Of a stretch of DNA of 64,000 bases, positions 9,952 through 17,319 are shown piece after piece (the stretch's first letter is position 1; each line of letters opens with the position of its first letter). Source of the stretch: Nodosilinea sp. LEGE 06152 (lineage in GTDB: Bacteria; Cyanobacteriota; Cyanobacteriia; Phormidesmidales; Phormidesmidaceae); contig NZ_JADEWR010000004.1 of the NCBI RefSeq assembly GCF_015207525.1, positions 62,001-126,000 on the forward strand, read 5' to 3'. A model generated the notes under the pieces. The model ran no database searches. It saw only the letters and a list, made by a program, of their open reading frames with translations, and was not told the DNA's origin. The translations under genes were made by a program, and so were the position numbers.

Positions 9952-10371
9952 TCAACTCTTTACCCGTTCCCCTAGGGGGCACGGGAGCGGACGCACCATA
10001 GTCGCCAGCAGGTGTTCGATCACAGCCGGTAAATCTCTACACAGGCCGGTATGCACCCGTGAGGTCTGAATGATCGTGCTGCGAGGGGCCACCAGCCAGT
10101 CAAACCGTTCTCGCTGGGGCAGTTGACCAATGGGGCCGGCCTGGGTTTTGCCAGCGCAAATGATCGGAATGGTATCTAAATGACCTTTGACTGTTTCTAA
10201 ATCTAGGGAGGGGTCAAGGGCAAGCAGCCGTTGCGGATTGAGTTCAATTCGCGCTTCGAGAAATTTGCGGGTGGCGCATGAGACGATCGCACCAACGTTG
10301 ACAAATTCCTCTCGCTCAACCTTAGGCACCACACGAATGATGGCGTAATCATAGGTGACGTGATCGTGCAC
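9952..10371 (-). CDS. DUF3037 family protein
   Basis: 139 residues, matching the DUF3037 pattern at its N-terminus: YDYAIIRVVPKVEREEFVNVG followed by an Ala/Cys-rich strand and an RLLALDPSLDLETVKGHLD helix. No membrane segment or signal peptide. The GTG start overlaps the end of the HipA-like kinase gene by 23 bases, so the two are cotranslated. DUF3037 genes are commonly found directly behind this class of HipA-like kinase, but the biochemical role of DUF3037 is not established. It may be a partner or substrate of the kinase; that is inference from context. Confidence is high for the family and low for any function. Confidence 0.85.
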   Translation of the reverse strand: MHDHVTYDYAIIRVVPKVEREEFVNVGAIVSCATRKFLEARIELNPQRLLALDPSLDLETVKGHLDTIPIICAGKTQAGPIGQLPQRERFDWLVAPRSTIIQTSRVHTGLCRDLPAVIEHLLATMVRPLPCPLGERVKS

Positions 10372-11137
10372 GAATGGCCTCCTCTAAAAAAGCGTGGGGT
10401 GGCTCTAGCCGCTTCAGCAGATACTCAATATAAGCCTCGCGATGGTGTTGGCTGTTTGTAAACGGAGAGCCCTCCAGCAGCCAGGACTCTGGAATTAGGT
10501 TGACGATGTGCGTGATGACGTCTGGCGTTAGCTGAGCCGTCATGGTGGCATCGACCTCTGGTAGTTGACTGGCAAACCGCAGCAAGACGTGATCTTTGAT
10601 GCCGGGGAAGGGGGTGCGGCTGCGCTCTAAGTAGTTGCTCCAGTTGTGGTGAAAGTAGAGGGCAACGCCGTGATCAATTAACCAGAGGCGGCGGTGCCAC
10701 ATCAGCATATTGGTGTTGCGGGCGGTGCGATCGATATTGGTGACGTAGGCGTCGAGCCAGACAATGGCCGAGGCCAGGGCGGCATCGGGCTGTTGGGCAA
10801 CGGGGTCAAAGGTGATGGAGCTGGGCAGGTAGTCGAGGGCCAGGTTGAGGCCCACACTGGCTCGAATCAAATCTTGAATTTCAGGATCGGGTTCGGTGCG
10901 GGCCAGTTCGGCATCGACTTCGATCAAGACAATTTCGGGCACCAGCAGGCCGACGGCCCGAGCAATTTCTCCAGCCACGAGTTCGGCGATCAGAGACTTG
11001 CCCCCCTGACCGGCACCCCGAAACTTCAGCACATACATGCCGTCATCGTCAGCTTCTACAATGGCCGGAAGAGAGCCTCCCTCCCGCAGGGGAGTGACGT
11101 AGCGGGTGGCAACAACGGTTCGCAACACAGTTCGCAA
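10349..11137 (-). CDS. HipA-like kinase (HipA_2 type)
   Basis: 262 residues, a short form of the HipA/PI3K-like kinase fold. Visible: an N-terminal nucleotide-binding strand region (YVLKFRGAGQGGKSLIAEL), a catalytic loop reading WLDAYVTNIDRTARNTNML with Asn, Asp, Arg and Asn in kinase-like spacing, and a metal-binding segment WLIDHGVALYFH equivalent to the DFG motif. It lacks the N-subdomain 1 of classical HipA toxins and no HipB-like antitoxin precedes it; the next gene encodes DUF3037 and overlaps it. The start is uncertain: the frame begins with TTG at 11137 and a GTG lies three codons in. Whether it phosphorylates a tRNA synthetase, like HipA, cannot be told. Confidence 0.82.
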   Translation of the reverse strand: MRTVLRTVVATRYVTPLREGGSLPAIVEADDDGMYVLKFRGAGQGGKSLIAELVAGEIARAVGLLVPEIVLIEVDAELARTEPDPEIQDLIRASVGLNLALDYLPSSITFDPVAQQPDAALASAIVWLDAYVTNIDRTARNTNMLMWHRRLWLIDHGVALYFHHNWSNYLERSRTPFPGIKDHVLLRFASQLPEVDATMTAQLTPDVITHIVNLIPESWLLEGSPFTNSQHHREAYIEYLLKRLEPPHAFLEEAIRARSRHL

Positions 11138-11394
11138 ACGAATTCTCAGCGACAGAGCCTCAGCCCATTTTAGTGGAACTGACCGTCGCTATAGCCCCAG
11201 CCTCAGCCCAGGGGCAAAACAGTACTGAGCGATTTGCCCAGGCCTGAGGGTCACGAATGCAGGCGCTAGGGGCGATCGCCCGCTGGCTACAATACCCACC
11301 CAGACAGCCCAGTTGGGTAATGGCCGTAACCACCATCTGGGGCAAAATCAGTCATTATTAAAGAGGCGTAGTAGTGTCTTTGTACCGTTGACCT

Positions 11395-13398
11395 ATGGGC
11401 GACTTCAACATTCAGGCTCCCTTTGAACCCACGGGAGACCAGCCGAAGGCGATCGCGGGCCTAACCAAGTTTCTGCAAGACAACACCAAGTACCAAACCC
11501 TGCTGGGGGCCACGGGCACAGGTAAAACTCACACCATCGCCCGTGTGGTCAACAACATTGGCAAGCCCACCCTGGTGCTGGCCCACAACAAAACCCTGGC
11601 GGCGCAGCTCTGCAACGAGCTGCGCGAGTTTTTCCCCGACAACGCCGTCGAGTACTTCATTAGCTATTACGACTACTACCAGCCCGAGGCCTACATTCCC
11701 ACCACCGACACCTACATTGCCAAAACCGCCTCGATCAACGACGAGATCGACATGTTGCGCCACTCGGCGACGCGATCGCTGTTTGAGCGCCGCGACGTAA
11801 TTGTGGTCGCCTCGATTAGCTGCATCTACGGCCTGGGCATTCCGTCGGAATACCTGAAGGCGTCGATTCCGCTGCACGTGGGTATGGAGGTGAACCAGCG
11901 CCAGGTGCTGCGCGATCTGGCCTCGATTCAGTATGAGCGCAATGACCTCGACCTGGGCCGGGGCAAGTTTCGGGTCAAGGGCGACGTGTTGGAGATCGGC
12001 CCCGCCTACGAAGACCGCATCATTCGGGTGGAATTTTTTGGCGACGAAATCGACGCCGTGCGCTACGTTGACCCAATCACTGGGGCCACGCTACAGAGCA
12101 TGGAGGGGCTGAGCATTTACCCCGCCAAGCACTTTGTCACCCCCGACGATCGCATTGAGGAAGCCTGCCAGGCCATTAAAGACGAGCTGCTAGAGCGTTT
12201 AGCGGAGCTAGAGAAAGAGGGCAAACTGCTGGAGGCCCAGCGGCTAGAGCAGCGCACCCGCTACGACCTGGAGATGATCCGCGAAGTGGGCTACTGCAAC
12301 GGCGTGGAAAACTACGCCCGCCACCTGGCCGGTCGGAAAGCCGGGGCACCGCCAGAGTGTCTGCTCGACTACTTCCCTAAAGACTGGCTGCTGGTGATCG
12401 ACGAATCCCACGTCACCATCCCGCAGATTCACGGCATGTACAACGGCGATCGCAGCCGCAAAATGGTGCTGATCGACCACGGCTTTCGCCTCCCCAGCGC
12501 CGCCGACAACCGCCCCCTAAAAGCCGAAGAATTTTGGGAAAAAGTGAACCAGTGCGTTTTTGTCTCGGCCACCCCCGGCAACTGGGAGATGGAGATCTCC
12601 GGCGGCAAAGTGGTCGAGCAGATCATTCGCCCCACTGGGGTGCTCGACCCCGAGATTTTTGTGCGTCCCACCGAGGGCCAGATCGACGACCTGCTGGGCG
12701 AAGTGCGCGAGCGGGCGGCCAAGCAGGAGCGGGTGCTGATCACCACCCTGACCAAGCGCATGGCCGAAGACTTGACCGAATACTTTGAGGAGCACGGCGT
12801 GCGGGTGCGCTACCTGCACTCCGAAATCCACTCAATCGAGCGGATTGAGATTATTCAAGACCTGCGCGAGGGCTTGTACGACGTGCTGGTGGGGGTCAAC
12901 CTGCTGCGGGAGGGGCTGGACTTGCCGGAGGTTTCCCTGGTGGCGATTCTGGATGCCGATAAAGAAGGGTTTTTGCGGGCGGAACGATCGCTGATTCAGA
13001 CTATTGGCCGCGCCGCCCGCCACGTGCAGGGCCAGGCCATTCTCTACGCCGACAACCTCACCGACAGCATGGCCAAAGCCATCAGCGAAACCGAGCGCCG
13101 CCGCGCTATTCAAACCGCCCACAACGAGGCCAACGGCATTACCCCCACCTCAATTATTCGCCGCAACAGCAACTCGATTCTGTCGTTCCTCGAAGTGTCG
13201 CGCCGCCTCAACGCCCACGAGCTGGAGGAGGTCTACGAGCACAAGGAAGAGCTGCCCCTGGAAGACATTCCTGAGCTGATCGGCCAGTTTGAAAAGCAGA
13301 TGAAAGAGGCCGCCAAAAACCTCGACTTTGAGGAGGCGGCTAAGTTTCGCGATCGCATCAAATCGCTGCGCGACCAGCTGATCGGCAAGCGATCGTAG
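11395..13398 (+). CDS. uvrB: UvrABC excinuclease subunit B
   Basis: 667 residues, standard UvrB length. Damage-verifying helicase-like subunit of nucleotide excision repair; it is loaded by UvrA and then recruits UvrC. Walker A is [10 protein letters not shown] near residue 40; the beta-hairpin region that clamps DNA is [20 protein letters not shown]; the DEAD-like box is VIDESHVT; motif VI is QTIGRAARH; the C-terminal UVR motif that contacts UvrC is [22 protein letters not shown]. All catalytic motifs look intact. It stands alone on the plus strand, divergent from the HipA-like gene. No match to the cyanobacterial LexA box was found in the 200 bases upstream. Confidence 0.98.
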   Translation: MGDFNIQAPFEPTGDQPKAIAGLTKFLQDNTKYQTLLGATGTGKTHTIARVVNNIGKPTLVLAHNKTLAAQLCNELREFFPDNAVEYFISYYDYYQPEAYIPTTDTYIAKTASINDEIDMLRHSATRSLFERRDVIVVASISCIYGLGIPSEYLKASIPLHVGMEVNQRQVLRDLASIQYERNDLDLGRGKFRVKGDVLEIGPAYEDRIIRVEFFGDEIDAVRYVDPITGATLQSMEGLSIYPAKHFVTPDDRIEEACQAIKDELLERLAELEKEGKLLEAQRLEQRTRYDLEMIREVGYCNGVENYARHLAGRKAGAPPECLLDYFPKDWLLVIDESHVTIPQIHGMYNGDRSRKMVLIDHGFRLPSAADNRPLKAEEFWEKVNQCVFVSATPGNWEMEISGGKVVEQIIRPTGVLDPEIFVRPTEGQIDDLLGEVRERAAKQERVLITTLTKRMAEDLTEYFEEHGVRVRYLHSEIHSIERIEIIQDLREGLYDVLVGVNLLREGLDLPEVSLVAILDADKEGFLRAERSLIQTIGRAARHVQGQAILYADNLTDSMAKAISETERRRAIQTAHNEANGITPTSIIRRNSNSILSFLEVSRRLNAHELEEVYEHKEELPLEDIPELIGQFEKQMKEAAKNLDFEEAAKFRDRIKSLRDQLIGKRS

Positions 13399-13444
13399 GG
13401 AAGTTTAGATTTAGGTTTTGGCGGATCTCTGACTACTTAGCACC

Positions 13445-14053
13445 ATGGTTCAAACCAAGCCCTCCACCCTTACCTTTGCTGACTATCTGGCCTATGCCGA
13501 TGGCACCGATACCCGCTACGAACTGGTCAGGGGACAGCTGGTTGCAATGACACCACCAACTTGGAAACATCTGCTGATTGCGCGCTACCTAGAACGTATA
13601 TTTACCGCCGCTATTGAAGCAACCGGTGAGGATTGGATCGCGCTGCAGGGCGCTGGGCAGCGGGTCGATGAGGAGACTTCTCGTTTACCTGACGTTATGG
13701 TCGTTCCCGTGGCGGCTATCCAAGATGCGGGGGAGAGTACCGCCATTTTGCAGGTGGCGGCTATTTTAGCGGTTGAAATCGTCAGCCCTAGCTCCGTTGC
13801 CGATGACTACCTGCACAAACTGGCAGAGTACGAAGCCAAAGGTATTCTTGAATATTGGCTGGTTGACCCCCAGGCTCTCGGCGCAGCCCGCTACATAGGC
13901 AGCCCCAAACGACCTTTAGTCTCGATCTACCATCTGGTCGATGGCGAATACAGCTCTCCCCTGCGCTGTCGCAATCAGGAAACCGTTGAGTCAAGGGTTT
14001 TTCCTCAGCTGCGGGTAACTGCCCAGGAGATTCTTGAGGGGAAAACTCTTTAG
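13445..14053 (+). CDS. Uma2 family endonuclease-like protein (DUF820)
   Basis: 202 residues with the restriction-endonuclease-like Uma2 fold abundant in cyanobacteria. Markers: TFADYLAYADGTDTRYELVRGQLVAM at the N-terminus, a central RLPDVMVVPVAA strand holding the active-site Asp, VEIVSPSSVADDYLHKLAEYEAKGILEYWLVDP with the Glu and Lys expected of a PD-(D/E)XK site. It starts 46 bases after uvrB and may be read from the same promoter, but these genes occur in many unrelated contexts and in dozens of copies per genome, so the position says little. Biological role is unknown for the family. Confidence 0.9.
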   Translation: MVQTKPSTLTFADYLAYADGTDTRYELVRGQLVAMTPPTWKHLLIARYLERIFTAAIEATGEDWIALQGAGQRVDEETSRLPDVMVVPVAAIQDAGESTAILQVAAILAVEIVSPSSVADDYLHKLAEYEAKGILEYWLVDPQALGAARYIGSPKRPLVSIYHLVDGEYSSPLRCRNQETVESRVFPQLRVTAQEILEGKTL

Positions 14054-14110
14054 GGTTGCGCAGAGTCTATAGCCAAACCTGATCGTCCTCGCTGTGCCAA
14101 GTTGCGATTA

Positions 14111-14170
14111 GAAACCGGGTGCCTGCTGCTTGTAGCTCAGTTTTGGGAGAAACAGCAGGCACCCGGTTTC
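14111..14170. repeat. 18-bp perfect inverted repeat with 24-nt loop
   Basis: The arms gaaaccgggtgcctgctg (14111-14128) and its exact reverse complement (14153-14170) enclose 24 bases. It lies between the convergent Uma2 gene and the small 14.2-kb gene. The gaaaccgggt..acccggtttc core resembles dispersed cyanobacterial palindromic repeats. It may terminate transcription from either side, though no strong T-run follows the stem, so a mobile palindrome is as likely. Confidence 0.7.
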
Positions 14171-14181
14171 TTGGCAAAAAG

Positions 14182-14508
14182 CTACTCAACCAGTATGGTT
14201 TTGGTCAGTATCGCCATCCACGTCTCGACTCCGCTCGACGACCGCGTCTCGACTCCGCTCGACGACCGGGGCATCCCCTCCGGGGAGACTTCGCCAACGA
14301 CACCGCTCAGCGGAGCGGGCATAGGCTCTGACCAATCGTTGGGGTCGGCGTAGCCGTAGGTGTGGAGGATTTTGATGGTGCGATCGATGGCGGCTAGGCT
14401 GCCGTAGAGCATGTGGCGCACCCGTTCGGGGCGGGGCTGAGATTTGCCAGATGCAGACGGCGGAAGGTTAGACGCACCGCTGGCGTCAGACTCAAGATAT
14501 TCAAACAT
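14182..14508 (-). CDS. Small conserved cyanobacterial protein with repeat insertion
   Basis: 108 residues. The body (RPERVRHMLYGSLAAIDRTI, then LHTYGYADPNDWSEPMP, then a C-terminal WMAILTKTILVE) matches a small cyanobacterial protein of unknown function that I recall, without a name. Between the Pro-rich turn after WSEPMP and the C-terminal strand lies a roughly 30-residue stretch of low-complexity sequence containing SSSGVETR twice. At DNA level this is a 24-bp tandem repeat (14221-14267) plus a GC-rich hairpin, so a repeat element has entered the gene without breaking the frame. The protein may still fold, with the insert looped out. Cytoplasmic; no membrane segment or signal peptide. Confidence 0.7.
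   Translation of the reverse strand: MFEYLESDASGASNLPPSASGKSQPRPERVRHMLYGSLAAIDRTIKILHTYGYADPNDWSEPMPAPLSGVVGEVSPEGMPRSSSGVETRSSSGVETWMAILTKTILVE
14221..14267. repeat. 24-bp tandem repeat inside a coding frame
   Basis: Two exact copies of cgtctcgactccgctcgacg plus acc, at 14221-14243 and 14245-14267, with a period of 24 bases (eight codons). They are followed by a ccggggcatcccctccgggg palindrome. The composition matches dispersed repeats of many cyanobacteria, and the 24-bp period keeps the host frame open. Confidence 0.8.
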
Positions 14509-15172
14509 CGGTTCTGTGTTCCTTTTTGGGTTTGAGGAAAACAGAACGCGAAAACCCTAGCCACCCGCGCTTGCCGTGCAAACTGAGGGGGCTAGGGTAC
14601 CATGAACCTAGCCTCGCAATCTGCTGTCGAGATTTGCGGGGTTAGCTGTCTGTTGGTGGTGCAAACACCTTCAGGCAGCGCTAAAGTTTTCGAGTTCTGT
14701 AGGTCAACCGCTCGGGTCGAACGGCTTAACGTAAAACAGTACTGGTACAGACGCTCAGTGTCAACCGTAGTGGAAATGCGCGAGGAGAATCGCTCTCCTA
14801 ATTGATTAAGTGGGGATTGAGGTACTGGTATTGATAAACGCGAATAAGCCCTGGATCTAGGGTGTTATCCAGCACTTTTTATGGACAATACGCCTACCAC
14901 CCATACCTAACCCTTAAATCAGCTGGATAACACCCCGAAACACCGAACTTGTCCGGCAGATTTGATGTTTAATTCCTTGAGAATCTAGTGTTACCCGGCA
15001 GGCCTAACGGATAATACCGAGCATAGAAATTCTTGTCTAGCGGATCTGACAGTTAATACATAGTTATGCAGCTCGGTCTGCTCGTAAGGATAGTACGTTG
15101 AAAGTTGTCGGTGGAACGATAAAAGTTGAGTAGAATCGGTTAGAGATTTCAGAGTCACGGAGAAATCAATCT
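14509..15172. other. 664-base non-coding stretch
   Basis: No convincing gene. A 67-codon frame at 14602-14805 has no recognisable content. From about 14820 to 15070 the sequence is a degenerate repeat array (listed separately), and the last 70 bases before the CPBP gene are AT-richer, including a GTTGAGT heptamer at 15125-15131 and GTTAGAG at 15139-15145, either of which could mark the left edge of a gene cassette. A purine-rich cggaga precedes the CPBP start. Confidence 0.5.
14820..15071. repeat. Degenerate 42-bp periodic repeats
   Basis: About five to six diverged units with starts near 14820, 14862, 14904, 14946, 14988 and 15030, exactly 42 bases apart. The units at 14862 and 14988 are the most alike: gtgtta(t/c)cc(a/g)gca at offset 0 and gga(c/t)aatac at offset 21. 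A 13-bp perfect inverted repeat (ggtgttatccagc at 14861-14873, its complement at 14922-14934) arises from the same units. All six frames contain stops across the array, so it is not a coding repeat now. Origin unknown. Confidence 0.55.
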
Positions 15173-15940
15173 ATGACCGTTGATGTTAGCTCAATAGTGC
15201 CAAGTCGCCCACGGTTTCCGCTCAAAATCCTTGGGCTTTTGCTATTTATTTCGGTCTTTGCGTCGTTCTCAACAATACTTTATGGCACAACTGTCACTCA
15301 TCAAGCGGTTTCCTTGCTCGAAATTTTGCTAATTGCAGGTCTTTTAAGCGCGATCATCACTGCGCCCCTAGCAGGCTTAGGTTTGTGGTCACGCAGCAAA
15401 CAGGATATTGAAGACTCCAGTTTTACAAGGCTATTGGTTAAAGATGAATTGATTTTTTCGCTACTTTTAGCGATCGCGTTGGGCATCCTTTGTGGAATTT
15501 TCGTCGTTCTATCAGACAAGGCATTTTATTCATTTCTTCCAACCGCAATTCGAGATATGGAATTACCTGGCTCTTTATCAGGGTTATTGGCTGCGTTTGG
15601 GGCAGGTGTTAACGAAGAGATTTGGTTCCGGTTAGGTGTATTGACTGGACTAATTGGACTTGGACGTTGGTTACTAAAGCAAACTCAGACGAGCGCAGTT
15701 TTATTTTGGGTTGCAAATATTGTTTCGACTCTATTGTTTGGGGCAGCGCATCTACCTCAATTTGCACTTATGGCGAATGGATTATCATCAATAGTGATTG
15801 GTGTAGTACTTTTTCAAAACGGCATTGTCGGTCTAATTTTCGGGTGGCTCTACTGGCAGCGCGGGCTTTTGGTAGCTATGCTGGCTCACATTACTGCTGA
15901 TATTGTTATCCATGTCGTCATTCCAACATTTTTTAGGTAA
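15173..15940 (+). CDS. CPBP family intramembrane glutamic endopeptidase
   Basis: 255 residues, about seven or eight membrane segments. It carries the CPBP (CAAX protease and bacteriocin-processing) motifs: NEEIWFR (EExxxR), LLFGAAHLPQF (FxxxH) and a later conserved His in MLAHITADIVIH. These residues form the metal-independent glutamate protease site in the membrane. Family roles include prenyl-protein processing, bacteriocin immunity and phycobilisome-related scaffolding; none can be chosen here. Base use is clearly AT-richer than in neighbouring genes, and an attC-like site begins eight bases after its stop codon. Together these suggest the gene arrived as an integron gene cassette. The ATG is preceded by a cggaga ribosome binding site. 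Confidence 0.9.
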   Translation: MTVDVSSIVPSRPRFPLKILGLLLFISVFASFSTILYGTTVTHQAVSLLEILLIAGLLSAIITAPLAGLGLWSRSKQDIEDSSFTRLLVKDELIFSLLLAIALGILCGIFVVLSDKAFYSFLPTAIRDMELPGSLSGLLAAFGAGVNEEIWFRLGVLTGLIGLGRWLLKQTQTSAVLFWVANIVSTLLFGAAHLPQFALMANGLSSIVIGVVLFQNGIVGLIFGWLYWQRGLLVAMLAHITADIVIHVVIPTFFR

Positions 15941-15947
15941 AAGCACC

Positions 15948-16034
15948 ACATAACAATCGCAATGCACCGGTATATTTCAGTTTGGTTGTTTAGTCGCAGA
16001 AGTTATTGGTGTCCGGTGATTGCGACCGTTAGGT
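15948..16034 (+). other. attC-like integron recombination site
   Basis: 87 bp with attC architecture. The 5' R''-type box acataac (15948-15954; one mismatch to RYYYAAC) and 2-nt spacer aa are followed by the L'' arm tcgcaatgcaccgg (15957-15970). After a 42-nt variable loop come the L' arm ccggtgattgcga (16013-16025), spacer cc, and R' box GTTAGGT (16028-16034), a perfect GTTRRRY. The arms pair over 13 bp except for one extra base on the L'' side (G15964), the bulge expected of attC, and both spacers are unpaired as expected. It lies directly behind a compositionally foreign gene. No integrase gene is in the window. Confidence 0.78.
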
Positions 16035-16104
16035 AGTTCAGACAGCAGTAAGCGCAGGGTGCGTTTTTGGCTCTCAGGTTTGAACATATTTCAAAGCCGT
16101 CCCT

Positions 16105-16478
16105 CTAAGGAGTAGCACTCAACAGATTTTGCATCCAAACCTGATCCTCCTTCGAGAACGGCGGCGACTGGCTGTAGTCAATGCAGAGGTCGTAGCTGAC
16201 GCGATCGTAGACACCACTGACAAGGGTTGATAAATCTACCACAACCGGCTCATCCGCAACTTGGAGCGGCAGCGGAAAACAGGGCAACGGTTCCCTAAAC
16301 CGTGATCGCATAGAGATCAGCAGAGGGGCGAAGTTCTGCTTGACTGACCAAAATTCGATAGTGAGCCAGTTGCACGTTTCCCTCCATCGGCAGGGTAGGG
16401 TCGCCCCGCAACAATCAATTTTCACCAGATGAGAGGCGCTGCCTAGAACGGATCCATACCAGGAAACGGGGAAGGTAT
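16105..16478 (-). pseudogene. Decayed DUF4058 family gene
   Basis: Remnant of a DUF4058 gene, read by joining three segments. At 16478 the canonical N-terminus is present but with ATA in place of ATG (PSPFPGMDPF, then TAG). Most of the N-terminal domain is missing, and the sequence resumes with HLVKIDCCG (canonical HLVEIDLLR). A frame change near 16405 leads to TLPMEGNVQLAHYRILVSQAE and RPSADLYAITV. A second change near 16300 returns to the first frame for REPLPCFPLPLQ, VVVDLSTLVSGVYDRVSYDL and CIDY, ending at 16105. Start loss, an internal deletion and at least two frameshifts make it non-functional. A 143-codon open frame (16105-16536) covers it but is not the ancestral protein. Confidence 0.85.
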
Positions 16479-16575
16479 GGGGATGGGGCACCCGCTGAGA
16501 CAAGAGGATGTTATCCATTGTGGCAAACTGGCTCAAAAATAGGTTTGCCGAGATGGCCCAGTCTCGCTCTGTGGC

Positions 16576-17229
16576 CTAACCCAAATCCTTGGCCTGGCTC
16601 AGCATTCTGCGAATTTCGTCGTTCAGCTCGCGAAACACGTAGCGGGGGCTGACCTCGTCGAGCATATCCACAATCCGCTGGGCCTGAACCTCGCTCAGAT
16701 CGCGGTTGCCCGTCAGCTGCTCCAGCTTCACCTTCACCACGTGGTTGCGAATCTCGTCTTCCGTGGCGCGGTCAGCCACCATATCGCCAACGATCTTGCT
16801 CGATCGCGCAAACTGAATAAAGTCTTTGTTGATCAAATCGTAGGACAGCTCACCCTTCTTGTTGGTGTAGGCCTCTACGACGGCGGCGTACTCGGCGCTG
16901 TCCACCGTAGCTTCATCCTCGAGGGCATCGTCTTCGTCTACTCCGGCTTCGGCCTTAGGCGGGTTGCCGCTCAGCTTCGCTCTGCCCCGCTTCGAATAGG
17001 GCATTCCGGCGGTCAGCTCCAGCGCCTCCTTAAATGCCTCCAGGGGAAACAGATCCAGATTGACGTTGGCGTTGGGAATGGGGTCGCCCGTATTACGGCT
17101 AAAGGACGCTAAACCGGGCTGATCAGTGTCGTAGCGCATCACCACTACCCCAGACTTACCGCCCCTCAGCTTTTGGCGGTAGGCAGCAGCGGCGATGGTC
17201 GATAGCTCGACAATTTTTGTTCTAATCAT
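16576..17229 (-). CDS. Conserved hypothetical protein
   Basis: 217 residues, soluble, no signal peptide or membrane segment. I do not recognise a named family. The N-terminal half (MIRTKIVELSTIAAAAYRQK, then a VVVMRYDTDQPGL strand) looks globular; residues about 85-110 form an acidic, low-complexity linker (DEDDALEDEATVDSAE); the C-terminal 100 residues are helical and charged (KVKLEQLTGNRDLSEVQAQ, ending EIRRMLSQAKDLG). Codon use matches the core genes, so it is a genuine resident gene. The start at 17229 is the only reasonable ATG. It lies between the DUF4058 pseudogene and a glycosyltransferase on the same strand, with no operon-like spacing. Confidence 0.75.
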   Translation of the reverse strand: MIRTKIVELSTIAAAAYRQKLRGGKSGVVVMRYDTDQPGLASFSRNTGDPIPNANVNLDLFPLEAFKEALELTAGMPYSKRGRAKLSGNPPKAEAGVDEDDALEDEATVDSAEYAAVVEAYTNKKGELSYDLINKDFIQFARSSKIVGDMVADRATEDEIRNHVVKVKLEQLTGNRDLSEVQAQRIVDMLDEVSPRYVFRELNDEIRRMLSQAKDLG

Positions 17230-17319
17230 GATCCAGGTAAGAACTCAACAGTCTTCCAACCACCTGCATCATAATCCCCCAGCATCCATTCACCCACCCA
17301 CTCTATATACCGCCATCCC

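Noticed and set aside
11200..11394. LexA box upstream of uvrB
   Set aside because: The closest sequences near 11370-11390 miss the GTWC half or the spacing.
14602..14805. 67-codon ORF in the repeat island
   Set aside because: No conserved features; adjacent to repeats and probably random.
14861..14934. Inverted repeat as an attC or transposon end
   Set aside because: The 13-bp arms lack the R/L box order and bulge of attC, and they follow from the 42-bp repeat units; no transposase or target duplication seen.
16105..16536. 143-codon ORF as an intact gene
   Set aside because: Rejoining frames gives a recognisable but broken DUF4058 protein, so it is a pseudogene.
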